Both the position numbers and the translations under genes were made by a program. The notes beneath the pieces were generated by a model that was given only the letters and a program-made list of their open reading frames with translations, was not told where the DNA came from and made no database searches. Positions 54,770 to 64,000 of a DNA stretch of 64,000 nucleotides are shown here, in pieces. The stretch is from Clostridia bacterium (GTDB lineage: Bacteria > Bacillota > Clostridia > Lachnospirales > Lachnospiraceae), in NCBI GenBank assembly GCA_003246295.1, contig QKAS01000001.1, positions 100,658-164,657 of the forward strand. Reading direction: 5' to 3'. Every line of letters begins with the position of its first letter. The stretch's first letter is position 1.

Positions 54770-56077
54770 ATGAATGAAACGAATGTGTTACTGGTAGGTG
54801 TGAACTTAAACAGTAACGAAGATTTTGACCACTCCATGATGGAGCTGAAAAGCCTGGCAGAGGCATGTAATATGCAAGTGACCGGAATTGTGATTCAGAA
54901 CCTTCAGGCAGTCAACCAGTCTTTATATATCGGGTCTGGAAAAGTAGAAGAAGTAAAAGAGGCAGCAAAACTATCAGAGGCAGAAACCGTGGTATTTGAT
55001 AATGCATTATCACCAACACAGCTTCGGAACCTAAGTAGGGAGCTGGAACTAGAAGTACTTGATCGGACATCTTTGATTCTGGAGATTTTTTCAGACAGAG
55101 CGAAAACCAGAGAAGCCAAAATGCAGGTAGAATCGGCAAGACTTCAATATATGCTGCCAAGGCTTGCTGGTATGAGAACATCGCTTGGAAGACAGGGTGG
55201 TGGCAGCGGGCGACTTAGTAATAAAGGAGCCGGTGAAAAGAAAATTGAACTTGACAGACGACGAATTGAAAGCAGAATCAGTGAATTACGACGGGAATTG
55301 GAAGAAATCACAAAAGAGCGTGACACTCAGAGAAGACAGAGAATTCGCTCCGGAGTTCCAAGAGTTGCACTCGTTGGTTATACGAACTCAGGGAAATCAA
55401 CATTAATGAATGCGATGATTGAATCCTATGTAAAAGATGATGCGAAGACGGTACTTGAAAAGGATATGTTATTTGCAACACTTGATACAACTGTCAGGAA
55501 GATAGCACCTAAGAATCATAAACCCTTTTTACTCTCAGATACGGTTGGATTTATTGATAAGTTACCACATAATCTGATCAAAGCATTCAGATCCACATTA
55601 GAAGAAGCCAAATATGCAGATCTGTTATTGGAAGTGATTGATTTTTCTGACGAGCATTTTAAGGAACATATCAGGGTAACAGAAGAGACATTAAAGGAAA
55701 TTGGGGCAGCTGAAATACCGATATTATATGTTTATAATAAAGCTGAGAAAATTCTGGATCCAGATGAGCTTCCAAAGATGAGCATTGGTAAAATATATCT
55801 TTCTGCAAAAGGAAGGATTGGCCTTGAAGAATTAATTACAGAAATGGAAAAAGTTTTATATAAAGACTATATTCTCTGTGAAATGTTAATTCCTTATCAG
55901 GAAGGAGCAGTGATCGCAATTCTGCAGGAGGTGGCTGAAATCAGGGATACGCAATATCTGGAAGAAGGAGTTAAGATACTGGTTAACTGTCATAGAGCAC
56001 AATATGATAAGTATGAGAAGTACAGAATAGAGCACACAGGGGAGAATGCAGATGGGGAGAGAGACAGCCAGTCGTGA
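54770..56077 (+). CDS. hflX: Ribosome-associated GTPase HflX
   Basis: 435-aa GTPase that splits or rescues stalled 70S ribosomes. The N-terminal HflX domain has GSGKVEEVKE and FDNALSPTQLRNL, then the glycine-rich linker GGSGRLSNKGAGEKKIE. The GTPase domain has G1 GYTNSGKST, G3 DTVGFIDKLP and a C-terminal extension. ATG 54770 follows AAGGAG. Its end overlaps the next gene by 26 bases. Confidence 0.94.
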   Translation: MNETNVLLVGVNLNSNEDFDHSMMELKSLAEACNMQVTGIVIQNLQAVNQSLYIGSGKVEEVKEAAKLSEAETVVFDNALSPTQLRNLSRELELEVLDRTSLILEIFSDRAKTREAKMQVESARLQYMLPRLAGMRTSLGRQGGGSGRLSNKGAGEKKIELDRRRIESRISELRRELEEITKERDTQRRQRIRSGVPRVALVGYTNSGKSTLMNAMIESYVKDDAKTVLEKDMLFATLDTTVRKIAPKNHKPFLLSDTVGFIDKLPHNLIKAFRSTLEEAKYADLLLEVIDFSDEHFKEHIRVTEETLKEIGAAEIPILYVYNKAEKILDPDELPKMSIGKIYLSAKGRIGLEELITEMEKVLYKDYILCEMLIPYQEGAVIAILQEVAEIRDTQYLEEGVKILVNCHRAQYDKYEKYRIEHTGENADGERDSQS

Positions 56078-56840
56078 ACTGGGAGATCAGAAGAGATTTG
56101 AGATAACTGGAAGTACCTTAAAGTGGATTGCAATTATTACAATGTTGATTGATCATACTGCTGCAACTATATTTGACAGAATCATTGTGTCAGATGGCAT
56201 GGGAAATGGTGTATTATATACGATTGACATGATCATGCGTCTGATTGGAAGGCTTGGATTTCCAATATTTTGCTTTTTACTGGTAGAAGGATTTGTTCAT
56301 ACGAAAAATCTGAAGCGTTATACAATCAGACTGGGGATGTTTTGTGTACTTTCTGAAATTCCATTTGATCTGGCATTTTCAGGTAAGATGTTTTATTGGG
56401 ATTATCAGAATGTATTTTTCACATTATTTCTCGGAATTTTAGTATTATCTGGATTAAAAGTAATTGATGAAAATCAAAAGATTCAAGGGAAATGGGAGAA
56501 ACTGATCAAAAGTCTGATTTCTATTTTTATCATACTGGCAGGAATGGGCGTTGCTGTTTTATTAAAAACAGATTATTCAGCGGTAGGTATTTTTACGATC
56601 GTTGTTATGTATTTATTCCGTAATAAAAAGATGATAGAAGCACTCATGGGTTGTATCGTACTAACTGTCATGTCATTGATTGAATTTACTTCATTTTTTG
56701 TTCTTATTCCTATTTATTTTTATAAAGGGAAAAGAGGAAAGCAGATGAAATATTTCTTTTATGTGTTTTATCCAGTGCATCTGCTTCTTCTTTATCTGGT
56801 TTGTCACCTGATTGGATATGGAACTGTAATTTTAAGATAA
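56052..56840 (+). CDS. TraX-family integral membrane protein
   Basis: 262-aa protein with about seven to eight hydrophobic helices. Start segment ITGSTLKWIAIITMLIDHT and RLGFPIFCFLLVEGF, SEIPFDLAF and the PVHLLLLYL end are typical of the TraX family, named for an F-pilin acetyltransferase; chromosomal members are of unknown function. ATG 56052 is best spaced from GGGGAG. Overlap with hflX implies coupled translation. Confidence 0.8.
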   Translation: MGRETASRELGDQKRFEITGSTLKWIAIITMLIDHTAATIFDRIIVSDGMGNGVLYTIDMIMRLIGRLGFPIFCFLLVEGFVHTKNLKRYTIRLGMFCVLSEIPFDLAFSGKMFYWDYQNVFFTLFLGILVLSGLKVIDENQKIQGKWEKLIKSLISIFIILAGMGVAVLLKTDYSAVGIFTIVVMYLFRNKKMIEALMGCIVLTVMSLIEFTSFFVLIPIYFYKGKRGKQMKYFFYVFYPVHLLLLYLVCHLIGYGTVILR

Positions 56841-56850
56841 TCAAAGCAAA

Positions 56851-56914
56851 AAAAGAGCGTCATGCAGATATAACATTGACTCATGTCAACAATATATCGC
56901 ATTGGCGCTCTTTT
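56851..56914. terminator. Bidirectional terminator between convergent genes
   Basis: AAAAGAGCGTCATGC (56851-56865) pairs with GCATTGGCGCTCTTTT (56899-56914), giving T-runs for both strands. An inner stem TTGAC/GTCAA caps the loop. It serves the TraX-like gene and the phosphoribosyltransferase-like gene. Confidence 0.85.
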
Positions 56915-56925
56915 AATAAAGGAGG

Positions 56926-57564
56926 TTACACTCTGGAATATCCATAGCCATTTACAATTGCATCAACAGGCTTGCCTTCATTACATAGGTTACAGGAGGA
57001 AGGCGAATAAGTATGGTAATCAGGAATATCAGCTGTGGTAAACAAGGCATTGATTGGAAAATCATATACTTTGCTGGCTGCGCTGAAAATTGCGGAAACA
57101 CCAGCTACACGTCCGCCATAATAATGAATGACATCAATAGCCGAAGAAACCGTTTTACCAGTAGAAGCAGATGCCATTAGTACAAGTACATGTTTGTCAC
57201 GAATCATTGGCTGCATATTCTCTCGAAAGAGGAGCTGCCCATTCATCGCAAATTCAGGACTTGTAATATAAATCGTCTTGTGGGCATTCATGGAAACAAT
57301 ACCTGCTTCAGTCAGATAATTTGCAAGGTAGGCGCCAATGACTTCACAGCCGTCCATACATACGATGGTATCGATAATCGTTGAGGAACGGTAGCGATCA
57401 GCCAAAGCTTTTGCAATCGCATTGGCTTCGCTTTGCCTTGCCTTCATCAAAGACATATCAATGTAATAATTAATATGAGAATTCGCTGTTACAAAGTGTC
57501 CCGGAATCACTCTTAATACAACATCGGGATAAGTTGCAGATGTTATTTTTTTGTAACTTTCCAT
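56926..57564 (-). CDS. Phosphoribosyltransferase-like protein (orotate PRTase fold)
   Basis: 212-aa cytoplasmic protein with type I phosphoribosyltransferase layout. The PRPP-binding region reads HVLVLMASASTGKTVSSAID, where the two acidic residues usual in active enzymes (VDD) are replaced. A CNLCNEGKPVDAIVNGYGYS tail with two Cys ends it. The changed motif suggests binding of PRPP or a nucleotide without standard catalysis, perhaps a regulatory role. AGGAGG-like site upstream of the start. Confidence 0.75.
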   Translation of the reverse strand: MESYKKITSATYPDVVLRVIPGHFVTANSHINYYIDMSLMKARQSEANAIAKALADRYRSSTIIDTIVCMDGCEVIGAYLANYLTEAGIVSMNAHKTIYITSPEFAMNGQLLFRENMQPMIRDKHVLVLMASASTGKTVSSAIDVIHYYGGRVAGVSAIFSAASKVYDFPINALFTTADIPDYHTYSPSSCNLCNEGKPVDAIVNGYGYSRV

Positions 57565-57715
57565 AAAATACCTCCATTAGTTAGAAAATAGTAATAAATA
57601 TACGGAAATGCTATATCAATATTATAATCTTTCAAACAATAATGTACAAGAAATTTATTAAATTTTGTTTCTAATTTTTTTAGAAAAAGGTAATAATTTT
57701 TTACGCTATGACATG

Positions 57716-57743
57716 TTGACAAAAAACGCCGTAGTGTTATAGT
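57716..57743 (+). promoter_or_regulatory. Promoter of clpB
   Basis: TTGACA (57716-57721), 16-bp spacer, TATAGT (57738-57743). No CIRCE or CtsR-type repeat is visible near it. The remaining 57565-57715 region is A/T-rich with no recognisable feature beyond the minus-strand start signals. Confidence 0.7.
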
Positions 57744-57828
57744 GGTTGTAGAACAAGTAAATCAAATAATACAAACTAGTAAATAGTATAGTCAATGTGC
57801 AATGATTGCGCAAGAAATGAGGAGAGAT

Positions 57829-60420
57829 ATGAATATTTCAAAATTTACACAAAAATCAATTCAGGCAGTCAATGAATGTGAAAAACTGGCTTATGAATAT
57901 GGGAATCAGGAAATTGAACAGGAGCATCTTTTGTATAGTCTGCTTACAATAGAAGACAGTCTGATTTTAAAAATGATTGAGCGCATGGAAATCCATAAAG
58001 AACATTTTATGAACAGAGTTAAAAGTGCACTGGAGAAAAGAGTGAAAGTCCAAGGCGGACAAATTTTTATGGGACAGGCTTTAAATAAAGCGTTATTGTC
58101 TGCAGAAGATGAAGCAAAACAGATGGGTGATGAATATGTTTCGGTGGAGCATTTGTTTCTGTCATTACTGCATCATCCAAATGCTGGTTTAAAAGAGATT
58201 TTTAGAGAGTATGGAATTACCAGAGAACGTTTTTTACAGGCACTTTCCACAGTAAGAGGGAATCAACGTGTTACAAGTGATAATCCGGAGGCGACCTACG
58301 ATACACTTGAGAAATATGGACAGGATTTGGTGGAAAAAGCAAAAAATCAAAAGCTTGATCCCGTTATCGGACGTGATCACGAAATAAGAAATATTGTAAG
58401 AATTCTTTCCAGAAAAACAAAGAATAATCCTGTCCTGATCGGAGAACCTGGTGTCGGAAAAACTGCAGTAGTTGAAGGCCTTGCACAGAGAATTGTAAGA
58501 GGAGACGTACCCCAGGGATTAAAAGATAAGAAAATATTTTCTCTTGATATGGGAGCCCTGATTGCAGGAGCAAAATACCGGGGTGAATTTGAAGAGCGTC
58601 TTAAAGCGGTATTGGAGGATGTAAAGAACAGCGACGGACAGATTATTTTGTTTATTGATGAATTACATACAATTGTTGGAGCTGGTAAAACAGAAGGTTC
58701 CATGGATGCAGGGAATATGCTAAAACCTATGCTGGCAAGGGGTGAACTGCATTGTATCGGAGCTACAACACTGGATGAGTACAGAAAATATATCGAAAAA
58801 GACGCAGCACTTGAGAGAAGATTCCAGCCAGTTATGGTAGATGAACCTACAGTAGAAGATACTATTTCCATTCTTCGTGGATTAAAAGAACGTTATGAGG
58901 TATTCCATGGTGTTAAGATTATGGACAATGCACTTGTCAGTGCAGCAACTTTATCACATCGATATATTTCTGACAGATTTTTGCCAGATAAAGCCATTGA
59001 CCTGGTAGATGAGGCCTGTGCTCTTATTAAGACAGAGCTTGACACACTTCCAACAGAGTTGGATGAACTACAGCGTAAGGTTCTGCAGATGGAAATTGAA
59101 GCGGCAGCACTTAAAAAAGAGACAGATAGACTTAGTGCAGAGCGTCTCAACACACTTTGGAAGGACCTGGCTGAATTAAAAGAAGAATTTAATAATAAAA
59201 AGGCACAGTGGGACAATGAAAAAGCAAGTGTAGAAAAGTTATCCAAACTGAGAGAAGAGATGGAGCAGATTCATGACCAGATACAGATTGCACAAAGGGA
59301 TGGGAATCTTGAGCTTGCTGCTGAACTGAGTTACGGAAAACTCCCGGCATTAAAGAATCAACTGGAAATTGAAGAAGATAGAATCAAACGAGCAGATTTC
59401 TCACTTGTACATGAGAGTGTATCGGAAGAAGAAATTGCACGTATTATATCCAGATGGACTGGCATTCCTGTAACAAAACTGACAGAGAGTGAGCGTAATA
59501 AAACACTCCATTTGGACCAGGAACTTCATAAGAGAGTGATTGGTCAGGAGGAGGGGGTTACAAAAGTCGCAGAAGCGATTATGAGGTCGAAGGCAGGAAT
59601 TAAAGATCCGGCAAAACCCATTGGCTCATTTTTATTCTTAGGTCCAACCGGTGTTGGAAAAACGGAGCTTGCAAAATCTCTTGCTGCGGCACTGTTTGAT
59701 GATGAAAGTAATATGGTCAGAATTGATATGAGTGAATATATGGAAAAATTTTCAGTATCAAGGCTGATTGGAGCACCTCCAGGGTATGTTGGATATGAAG
59801 AAGGCGGACAATTGACCGAAGCAGTCAGAAGAAAACCTTATTCAGTTGTTTTGTTTGATGAGATAGAAAAAGCACACCCTGATGTGTTTAACGTCTTGCT
59901 CCAAGTTCTTGATGATGGAAGAATTACGGATTCACAGGGTAGATGTGTTGATTTTAAAAATACAATTCTGATTATGACTTCGAACATAGGAGCACCTTAT
60001 TTATTAGAAGGAATCAGACCAGATGGCAGTATGAATCCTGATGCAGAAAAAACAGTGATGAATGAACTTCATGCGCATTTCAGGCCGGAATTTTTAAACA
60101 GACTGGATGAAGTCGTACTCTTCAAACCATTGACAAAAGCGGATATCAGCCAGATTATTTATCTGATTATGAATGATTTGAATAAACGTCTGGAAGATAA
60201 GGAAATCAAAATCAGACTGTCAGAGGAAGCGAAAGAATATATTGTTGAAAATGCATATGACCCTTCGTTTGGAGCAAGACCTTTAAAACGCTATCTCCAA
60301 AAGCATGTAGAAACACTTGTAGCAAAACTAATTCTGGCAGATGAGGTATCACAGAATGGTGAAATCCTGATTACTTTAGATGAGAATGAGAATCTGATTG
60401 GAATTCATATTGAAAAATAA
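57829..60420 (+). CDS. clpB: Disaggregase ClpB
   Basis: 863-aa AAA+ chaperone that works with DnaK to dissolve aggregates. It has N-domain repeats, NBD1 Walker [10 protein letters not shown], a coiled-coil middle domain (about 400-525), and NBD2 Walker [10 protein letters not shown] with Walker [12 protein letters not shown]. The middle domain separates it from ClpC, and no UvrB or zinc motif is present. I chose ATG 57829 ([10 protein letters not shown]), the family start; an ATG at 57802 has no ribosome site. Confidence 0.96.
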   Translation: MNISKFTQKSIQAVNECEKLAYEYGNQEIEQEHLLYSLLTIEDSLILKMIERMEIHKEHFMNRVKSALEKRVKVQGGQIFMGQALNKALLSAEDEAKQMGDEYVSVEHLFLSLLHHPNAGLKEIFREYGITRERFLQALSTVRGNQRVTSDNPEATYDTLEKYGQDLVEKAKNQKLDPVIGRDHEIRNIVRILSRKTKNNPVLIGEPGVGKTAVVEGLAQRIVRGDVPQGLKDKKIFSLDMGALIAGAKYRGEFEERLKAVLEDVKNSDGQIILFIDELHTIVGAGKTEGSMDAGNMLKPMLARGELHCIGATTLDEYRKYIEKDAALERRFQPVMVDEPTVEDTISILRGLKERYEVFHGVKIMDNALVSAATLSHRYISDRFLPDKAIDLVDEACALIKTELDTLPTELDELQRKVLQMEIEAAALKKETDRLSAERLNTLWKDLAELKEEFNNKKAQWDNEKASVEKLSKLREEMEQIHDQIQIAQRDGNLELAAELSYGKLPALKNQLEIEEDRIKRADFSLVHESVSEEEIARIISRWTGIPVTKLTESERNKTLHLDQELHKRVIGQEEGVTKVAEAIMRSKAGIKDPAKPIGSFLFLGPTGVGKTELAKSLAAALFDDESNMVRIDMSEYMEKFSVSRLIGAPPGYVGYEEGGQLTEAVRRKPYSVVLFDEIEKAHPDVFNVLLQVLDDGRITDSQGRCVDFKNTILIMTSNIGAPYLLEGIRPDGSMNPDAEKTVMNELHAHFRPEFLNRLDEVVLFKPLTKADISQIIYLIMNDLNKRLEDKEIKIRLSEEAKEYIVENAYDPSFGARPLKRYLQKHVETLVAKLILADEVSQNGEILITLDENENLIGIHIEK

Positions 60421-60484
60421 TCTTTGATGCAATAAGATAAAGATAGTAGAATCAGTATCACGATTGGATGGAAGGAGGCAAATT

Positions 60485-60658
60485 ATGTTGCCAAAGGATC
60501 CTGTTATTTTATTGGGTTATATCAATACAAAATTAAGGGACTTTTACTCCAGTCTGGAAATTCTCTGTGAAGATATGGATGTTTCAGAGAAGGAACTGAC
60601 AGAAACACTGGAAGGAATCGGCTATTATTATGACAGAAGTCACAACCAGTTTGTCTGA
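60485..60658 (+). CDS. DUF4250 small protein
   Basis: 57-aa protein (LPKDPVILLGYINTKLRDFY, then LEGIGYYYDRSHNQF) matching the DUF4250 pattern common in Lachnospiraceae. It begins at ATG 60485 after GAAGGAGG. Function unknown. It lies 64 bp after clpB and may be in the same transcript or with the next gene. Confidence 0.8.
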   Translation: MLPKDPVILLGYINTKLRDFYSSLEILCEDMDVSEKELTETLEGIGYYYDRSHNQFV

Positions 60659-60687
60659 CAGGTTGAATGGGCCGCAGAGGTTGACAC

Positions 60688-62181
60688 ATGCTGCGACAGG
60701 ATGAAATCAGTACGGTACAAATCAATATAAATGACAAAACATTTATATTGCACAAAGGAGAAAGTATTTTTCAAATGCTTCTCAGGCAGGAAATGATTTT
60801 CCTGTCTTTTTGTGGTGGAAAAGGAAGATGTGGACGATGCAGAATCAAGTTTCATAAAGGAACGACACTACCTTCAGCATCTGACAGATTGTTTCTGACT
60901 CCGGATGAAATCAGGTCCGGAATCAGACTTGCATGTACGTCAAAACCGAAAACGGATTGTGTGATAGATTTAATTATGGAAGAAAAAAAAGATACAAAAA
61001 TTATAAGTAGTTACGATCTGAGTGACTGGGAGGATTCCAAATATGAAGAAAGCGAGCCAAAAGCTGTCATTGCAGTAGATATTGGGACAACGACGCTTGC
61101 AATGCAGCTTATACTGACACTGAATAGTCATATCGAAGCTGAATATAGAAAGATGAATCCCCAGCGTGCTTACGGACCGGATGTCATTTCAAGAATTGAA
61201 GCAGATGGCAGAGGGGAAGGAAGCAGGATGCAAAAATTGATTCGTGATGAGGTGGAACATGGAATCAGAATTTTGCTGGAACAGTATAAACTTCAATTCA
61301 AAGAAACAGATGCAAACAACAGGATTCCTGTGGTGATTGCTGGAAATACAGTGATGCAGCATATATTTATGGGATTTTCAACAGCTACGCTTGGAATACA
61401 TCCGTTTACCCCGGTAGATGTAAGGGAACAGAAGTTACAGATTGCAGGAGAAAATATAGCATTTATGCCAGGCATTTCAGCATTTGTGGGTGCTGATATT
61501 GTAGCAGGAGTTTACGCGTTGAAAATGTGCAGTCAGGAAAACAAGAACAAAGTGAGTCTGCTGATAGATCTTGGAACCAATGGTGAAATGGCACTGGGAA
61601 ATGCCAAAAAGCTTCTTGTCAGCGCAACAGCTGCCGGACCAGCCTTTGAAGGAAGAAGTATAAGTCCTATGGATGGAACAGATTTGATTGATATCACAGC
61701 AGAGCTTTTGAAACAAGGGATTTTGGATGAAACTGGTTTGATGGTGGAGCCTTATTTTGAACAGGGATATCAATATAAAAATAATACAGTAACACAGGAA
61801 GATATCAGAGCCTTGCAAATGGCCAAGGCTGCCATCTGCGCTGGAATCCGCATTATGATGCGTGAATATCCGATCACACCAGAAGCGATAGATACTGTTT
61901 ACCTTGCAGGTGGATTTGGTTATTATCTGGATACCAACAGTGCAGCAATCATTGGGCTGATTCCAGAAGAACTTGCAGGAAAAGTAAAGGCGGTTGGAAA
62001 CACCTCTCTGATGGGTGCCTATTTATATGGAAGAAATGCAGATGCCAGAGAAGAAGTTTTGACAATCACTGAACTGGCAATCCCAGTAAATCTGGCAGAA
62101 CAGGAGGGATTTGAGGAGAATTATCTGGAGTCTTTGCATTTCCCGCAGCAGGATAGAAAGGAGAACCATGGATTTATTTGA
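60688..62181 (+). CDS. Ferredoxin/ASKHA (RACo-like, DUF4445) protein
   Basis: 497-aa protein. An N-terminal 2Fe-2S ferredoxin (CGGKGRCGRC plus CTSKP, about residues 43-92) joins a linker and an ATP-binding ASKHA domain (AVDIGTTTLAMQL, LIDLGTNGEMAL, LAGGFGYYLDTNSA). Such proteins reductively activate corrinoid proteins in methyl-transfer pathways. No corrinoid protein or methyltransferase partner is next to it. Ribosome site AGAGG. Its end overlaps the rarA start by 14 bases. Confidence 0.88.
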   Translation: MLRQDEISTVQININDKTFILHKGESIFQMLLRQEMIFLSFCGGKGRCGRCRIKFHKGTTLPSASDRLFLTPDEIRSGIRLACTSKPKTDCVIDLIMEEKKDTKIISSYDLSDWEDSKYEESEPKAVIAVDIGTTTLAMQLILTLNSHIEAEYRKMNPQRAYGPDVISRIEADGRGEGSRMQKLIRDEVEHGIRILLEQYKLQFKETDANNRIPVVIAGNTVMQHIFMGFSTATLGIHPFTPVDVREQKLQIAGENIAFMPGISAFVGADIVAGVYALKMCSQENKNKVSLLIDLGTNGEMALGNAKKLLVSATAAGPAFEGRSISPMDGTDLIDITAELLKQGILDETGLMVEPYFEQGYQYKNNTVTQEDIRALQMAKAAICAGIRIMMREYPITPEAIDTVYLAGGFGYYLDTNSAAIIGLIPEELAGKVKAVGNTSLMGAYLYGRNADAREEVLTITELAIPVNLAEQEGFEENYLESLHFPQQDRKENHGFI

Positions 62182-63520
62182 ATATATGAGAGAGGATACG
62201 ATGAAAAAGGAAGCACCTCTCGCAGCAAGGCTACGTCCAAAAACGCTGGATGAGGTCGTGGGACAACAACATATTCTTGGAAAAGAAAAGTTGCTTTATC
62301 GAGCGATTAAAGCTGATAAGATTAGTTCCATTATTTTCTATGGGCCTCCTGGAACTGGAAAGACAACACTGGCCAAAGTAGTTGCCAATACGACAAAATC
62401 TGAATTTAAACAAATAAATGCAACAGTCGCAGGAAAAAAGGATATGGAGGAAGTAATTGCTGAGGCAAAAAATGTACTAGGCATGTATGGAAAGAAAACA
62501 ATACTTTTCATTGACGAAATACATAGATTCAATAAAGGACAGCAGGATTATTTACTACCTTTTGTTGAAGATGGAACGATTGTACTGATTGGTGCAACAA
62601 CAGAAAATCCATACTTTGAAGTAAATGGGGCGCTTATTTCAAGATCTGTCATTTTTGAGTTAAAACCACTTTCCATGGAGGACATCAGAGAACTGATCAA
62701 AAGAGCTGTCTATGATAAAGAACGTGGCATGGGAGCTTATAATGCAATGATAGAAGAAGATGCCATGGAATTTTTGGCAGATTTGTCAGGAGGCGATGCC
62801 AGACAGGCTTTAAACGCAATAGAACTTGGAATTATGACAACACAGAGAAGTGACGATGGGAAAATACATATTACACTTTCAGTTGCACAGGAGTGTATTC
62901 AGAAAAGAGTCGTAAGATATGATAAAAATGGGGATAATCATTACGATACAATTTCAGCATTTATCAAGAGTATGAGAGGAACAGATCCTGATGCGGCGTT
63001 GTATTATCTTGCAAAGATGCTGTATGCAGGGGAAAGCATAACATTTATAGCAAGAAGAATTATGATCTGCGCAGCAGAAGACGTTGGAAATGCTGATCCT
63101 ATGGCACTGGTACTTGCAGTGTCTGCTTCTCAGGCAGTAGAGAGGATCGGTATGCCGGAAGCACAGATCATTTTATCCCAGGCAGCAGCGTATGTGGCAA
63201 GTGCGCCCAAGAGTAATTCGGCTGTGGTTGGTATATCAGATGCAATGGAAACAGTCAAACAGACTGGTAATCTTTCGGTACCAGTACATTTAAAGGATGC
63301 GCATTATAAAGGAGCTTCAAAATTGGGACATGGAATCGGTTACCAGTATGCACATGATTATCCGGAACACTATGTGGAACAACAGTATCTTCCTTATGAA
63401 CTGAATGGGAAGGAGTTTTATCGTCCAAGTAATAACGGATACGAGAAAAAAATAAAGGAACACATGAAAAGACTGAAAGAACGAGATAACGAAGAAAAAA
63501 ACACGAAGCAGGAAAACTGA
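62168..63520 (+). CDS. rarA: Replication-associated recombination protein RarA (MgsA)
   Basis: 450-aa AAA+ ATPase acting at stalled replication forks. Walker A GPPGTGKTT, Walker B ILFIDEIHRFNK, sensor 1 GATTENPYFEVN, and the C-terminal tetramerisation part with DDGKIHITLSVAQE, then MRGTDPDAALYYLA and YQYAHDYP. ATG 62168 after AAAGGAG is the family start (MDLFEYMRE); the ORF is open further upstream inside the previous gene. Confidence 0.94.
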   Translation: MDLFEYMREDTMKKEAPLAARLRPKTLDEVVGQQHILGKEKLLYRAIKADKISSIIFYGPPGTGKTTLAKVVANTTKSEFKQINATVAGKKDMEEVIAEAKNVLGMYGKKTILFIDEIHRFNKGQQDYLLPFVEDGTIVLIGATTENPYFEVNGALISRSVIFELKPLSMEDIRELIKRAVYDKERGMGAYNAMIEEDAMEFLADLSGGDARQALNAIELGIMTTQRSDDGKIHITLSVAQECIQKRVVRYDKNGDNHYDTISAFIKSMRGTDPDAALYYLAKMLYAGESITFIARRIMICAAEDVGNADPMALVLAVSASQAVERIGMPEAQIILSQAAAYVASAPKSNSAVVGISDAMETVKQTGNLSVPVHLKDAHYKGASKLGHGIGYQYAHDYPEHYVEQQYLPYELNGKEFYRPSNNGYEKKIKEHMKRLKERDNEEKNTKQEN

Positions 63521-63524
63521 CGGA

Positions 63525-64000
63525 TCAGAATAATTTCTCCGTCAGAATCTGATAGATTTCCTGGTTCTTTTTGGTCCAGTTATCACAGATTGTGGAAGCC
63601 ATTTCGGGAAGAGGGACAGACAGTCTGATATCTACGAGTGTTACGCCCTTTTCTTTTGCCACAAGATGCGCTTCATATTCACCACTTGTTGATTTATAGT
63701 AATCGGACTGCACTGAGACTTCGTTTCTGAGTTTTAATTCATTTGCTTTCAGATACGAATCGATATCGTCTTTAATAGAATCACTGATTCTGTTATCAAA
63801 ATAAGAAAGAGTTTTTTTACCTTCTTCCGTGATAGACAAATAAGTACGGTTGCGAATCGATTTGATCTGAATCAGACCGGCATCCGTAAGTTCTGTCAGA
63901 ACCTGCTGCAAGGTGAGATAATTCGTATATTCTCGTTCCAGAATAAAGTCATCTACCTGACCTTTTGTCAGTGGAAAATCCACCCGACCCAGCATATATA
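63525..64000 (-). CDS. DUF4364 family protein, 5' end cut by window
   Basis: At least 158 codons on the minus strand, still open at the right edge. RVDFPLTKGQVDDF, YTNYLTLQQVLTELTDAGLI and the NWTKKNQEIYQIL end match the DUF4364 (winged-helix-like) family of Firmicutes, probably a transcription regulator. The ATG at 63995 is internal by comparison with that family, which has about ten more residues upstream. Convergent with rarA, four bases apart. Confidence 0.8.
   Translation of the reverse strand, partial: YMLGRVDFPLTKGQVDDFILEREYTNYLTLQQVLTELTDAGLIQIKSIRNRTYLSITEEGKKTLSYFDNRISDSIKDDIDSYLKANELKLRNEVSVQSDYYKSTSGEYEAHLVAKEKGVTLVDIRLSVPLPEMASTICDNWTKKNQEIYQILTEKLF

Overview
The window looks like the chromosome of a Gram-positive gut anaerobe of the Lachnospiraceae (Blautia, Roseburia or Ruminococcus-like). 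The reasons are strong AAGGAGG-type ribosome sites, TTGACA/TATAAT promoters, VGC-type lipoproteins with Ala/Glu linkers, a tyrosyl T-box, a YesMN-type two-component system, and a fucose/rhamnose glycyl-radical microcompartment locus of the kind known from that family. Genus is not decided here. I see no tRNA, rRNA, CRISPR, phage or transposase gene.

Region 1 (1-17 kb) senses, imports and starts degrading a deoxysugar. It has the end of one sugar ABC transporter (permease and lipoprotein), a chemoreceptor, a sensor kinase and response regulator pair, and a complete second RbsABC-type transporter. These are followed by L-rhamnose mutarotase, rhamnulokinase, an AraC regulator and an AraA/FucI-fold isomerase. 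No classical rhaA gene is present, so this isomerase probably supplies that step.

Region 2 (17-32.4 kb) is a 1,2-propanediol microcompartment operon of the glycyl-radical type, closest to what is called GRM5. A consensus promoter drives the B12-independent diol dehydratase and its activase. After these come a PduU-like shell protein, a PduV GTPase, class II aldolase, a GlcG-like protein, PduP aldehyde dehydrogenase, a zinc alcohol dehydrogenase, four BMC-H genes, PduL, a BMC-P pentamer, PduS and a PduT-like trimer. A DeoR regulator and a second rhamnulokinase-like gene close the region. The inferred route is deoxysugar to ketose-1-phosphate, then DHAP plus lactaldehyde, then 1,2-propanediol, then propanal, then propanol and propionyl phosphate. 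Five proteins carry likely encapsulation helices: on the N-termini of three enzymes, on the C-terminus of the aldolase, and possibly inside the dehydratase.

Region 3 (32.4-44.6 kb) has two or three further sugar-kinase/aldolase operons: three more FGGY kinases, a DeoR and a GntR regulator with visible operators, a FSA-type transaldolase, a fructokinase-like enzyme, a GatY-type aldolase, a polyol dehydrogenase, a LacC-type kinase and an aldo/keto reductase. Their substrates are not known and no transporter lies among them.

Region 4 (44.6-64 kb) is mostly housekeeping. It holds a repeat-rich spacer, a DUF2200 gene, a Cd/Zn efflux module with an ArsR operator, an RlmI-like methyltransferase, a CsoR/CopA copper module with a fused CopZ domain, T-box tyrS, hflX, a TraX-like membrane protein, a phosphoribosyltransferase-like gene, clpB, a DUF4250 gene, a RACo-like ferredoxin/ASKHA protein, rarA and a partial DUF4364 gene.

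The observations most worth checking are the 50-60 residue insertion in the dehydratase, two genes with a perfect internal Shine-Dalgarno and in-frame ATG (a BMC-H gene and copA), the substrate-orphan kinase operons, and the nested repeat at 44.6-44.8 kb.
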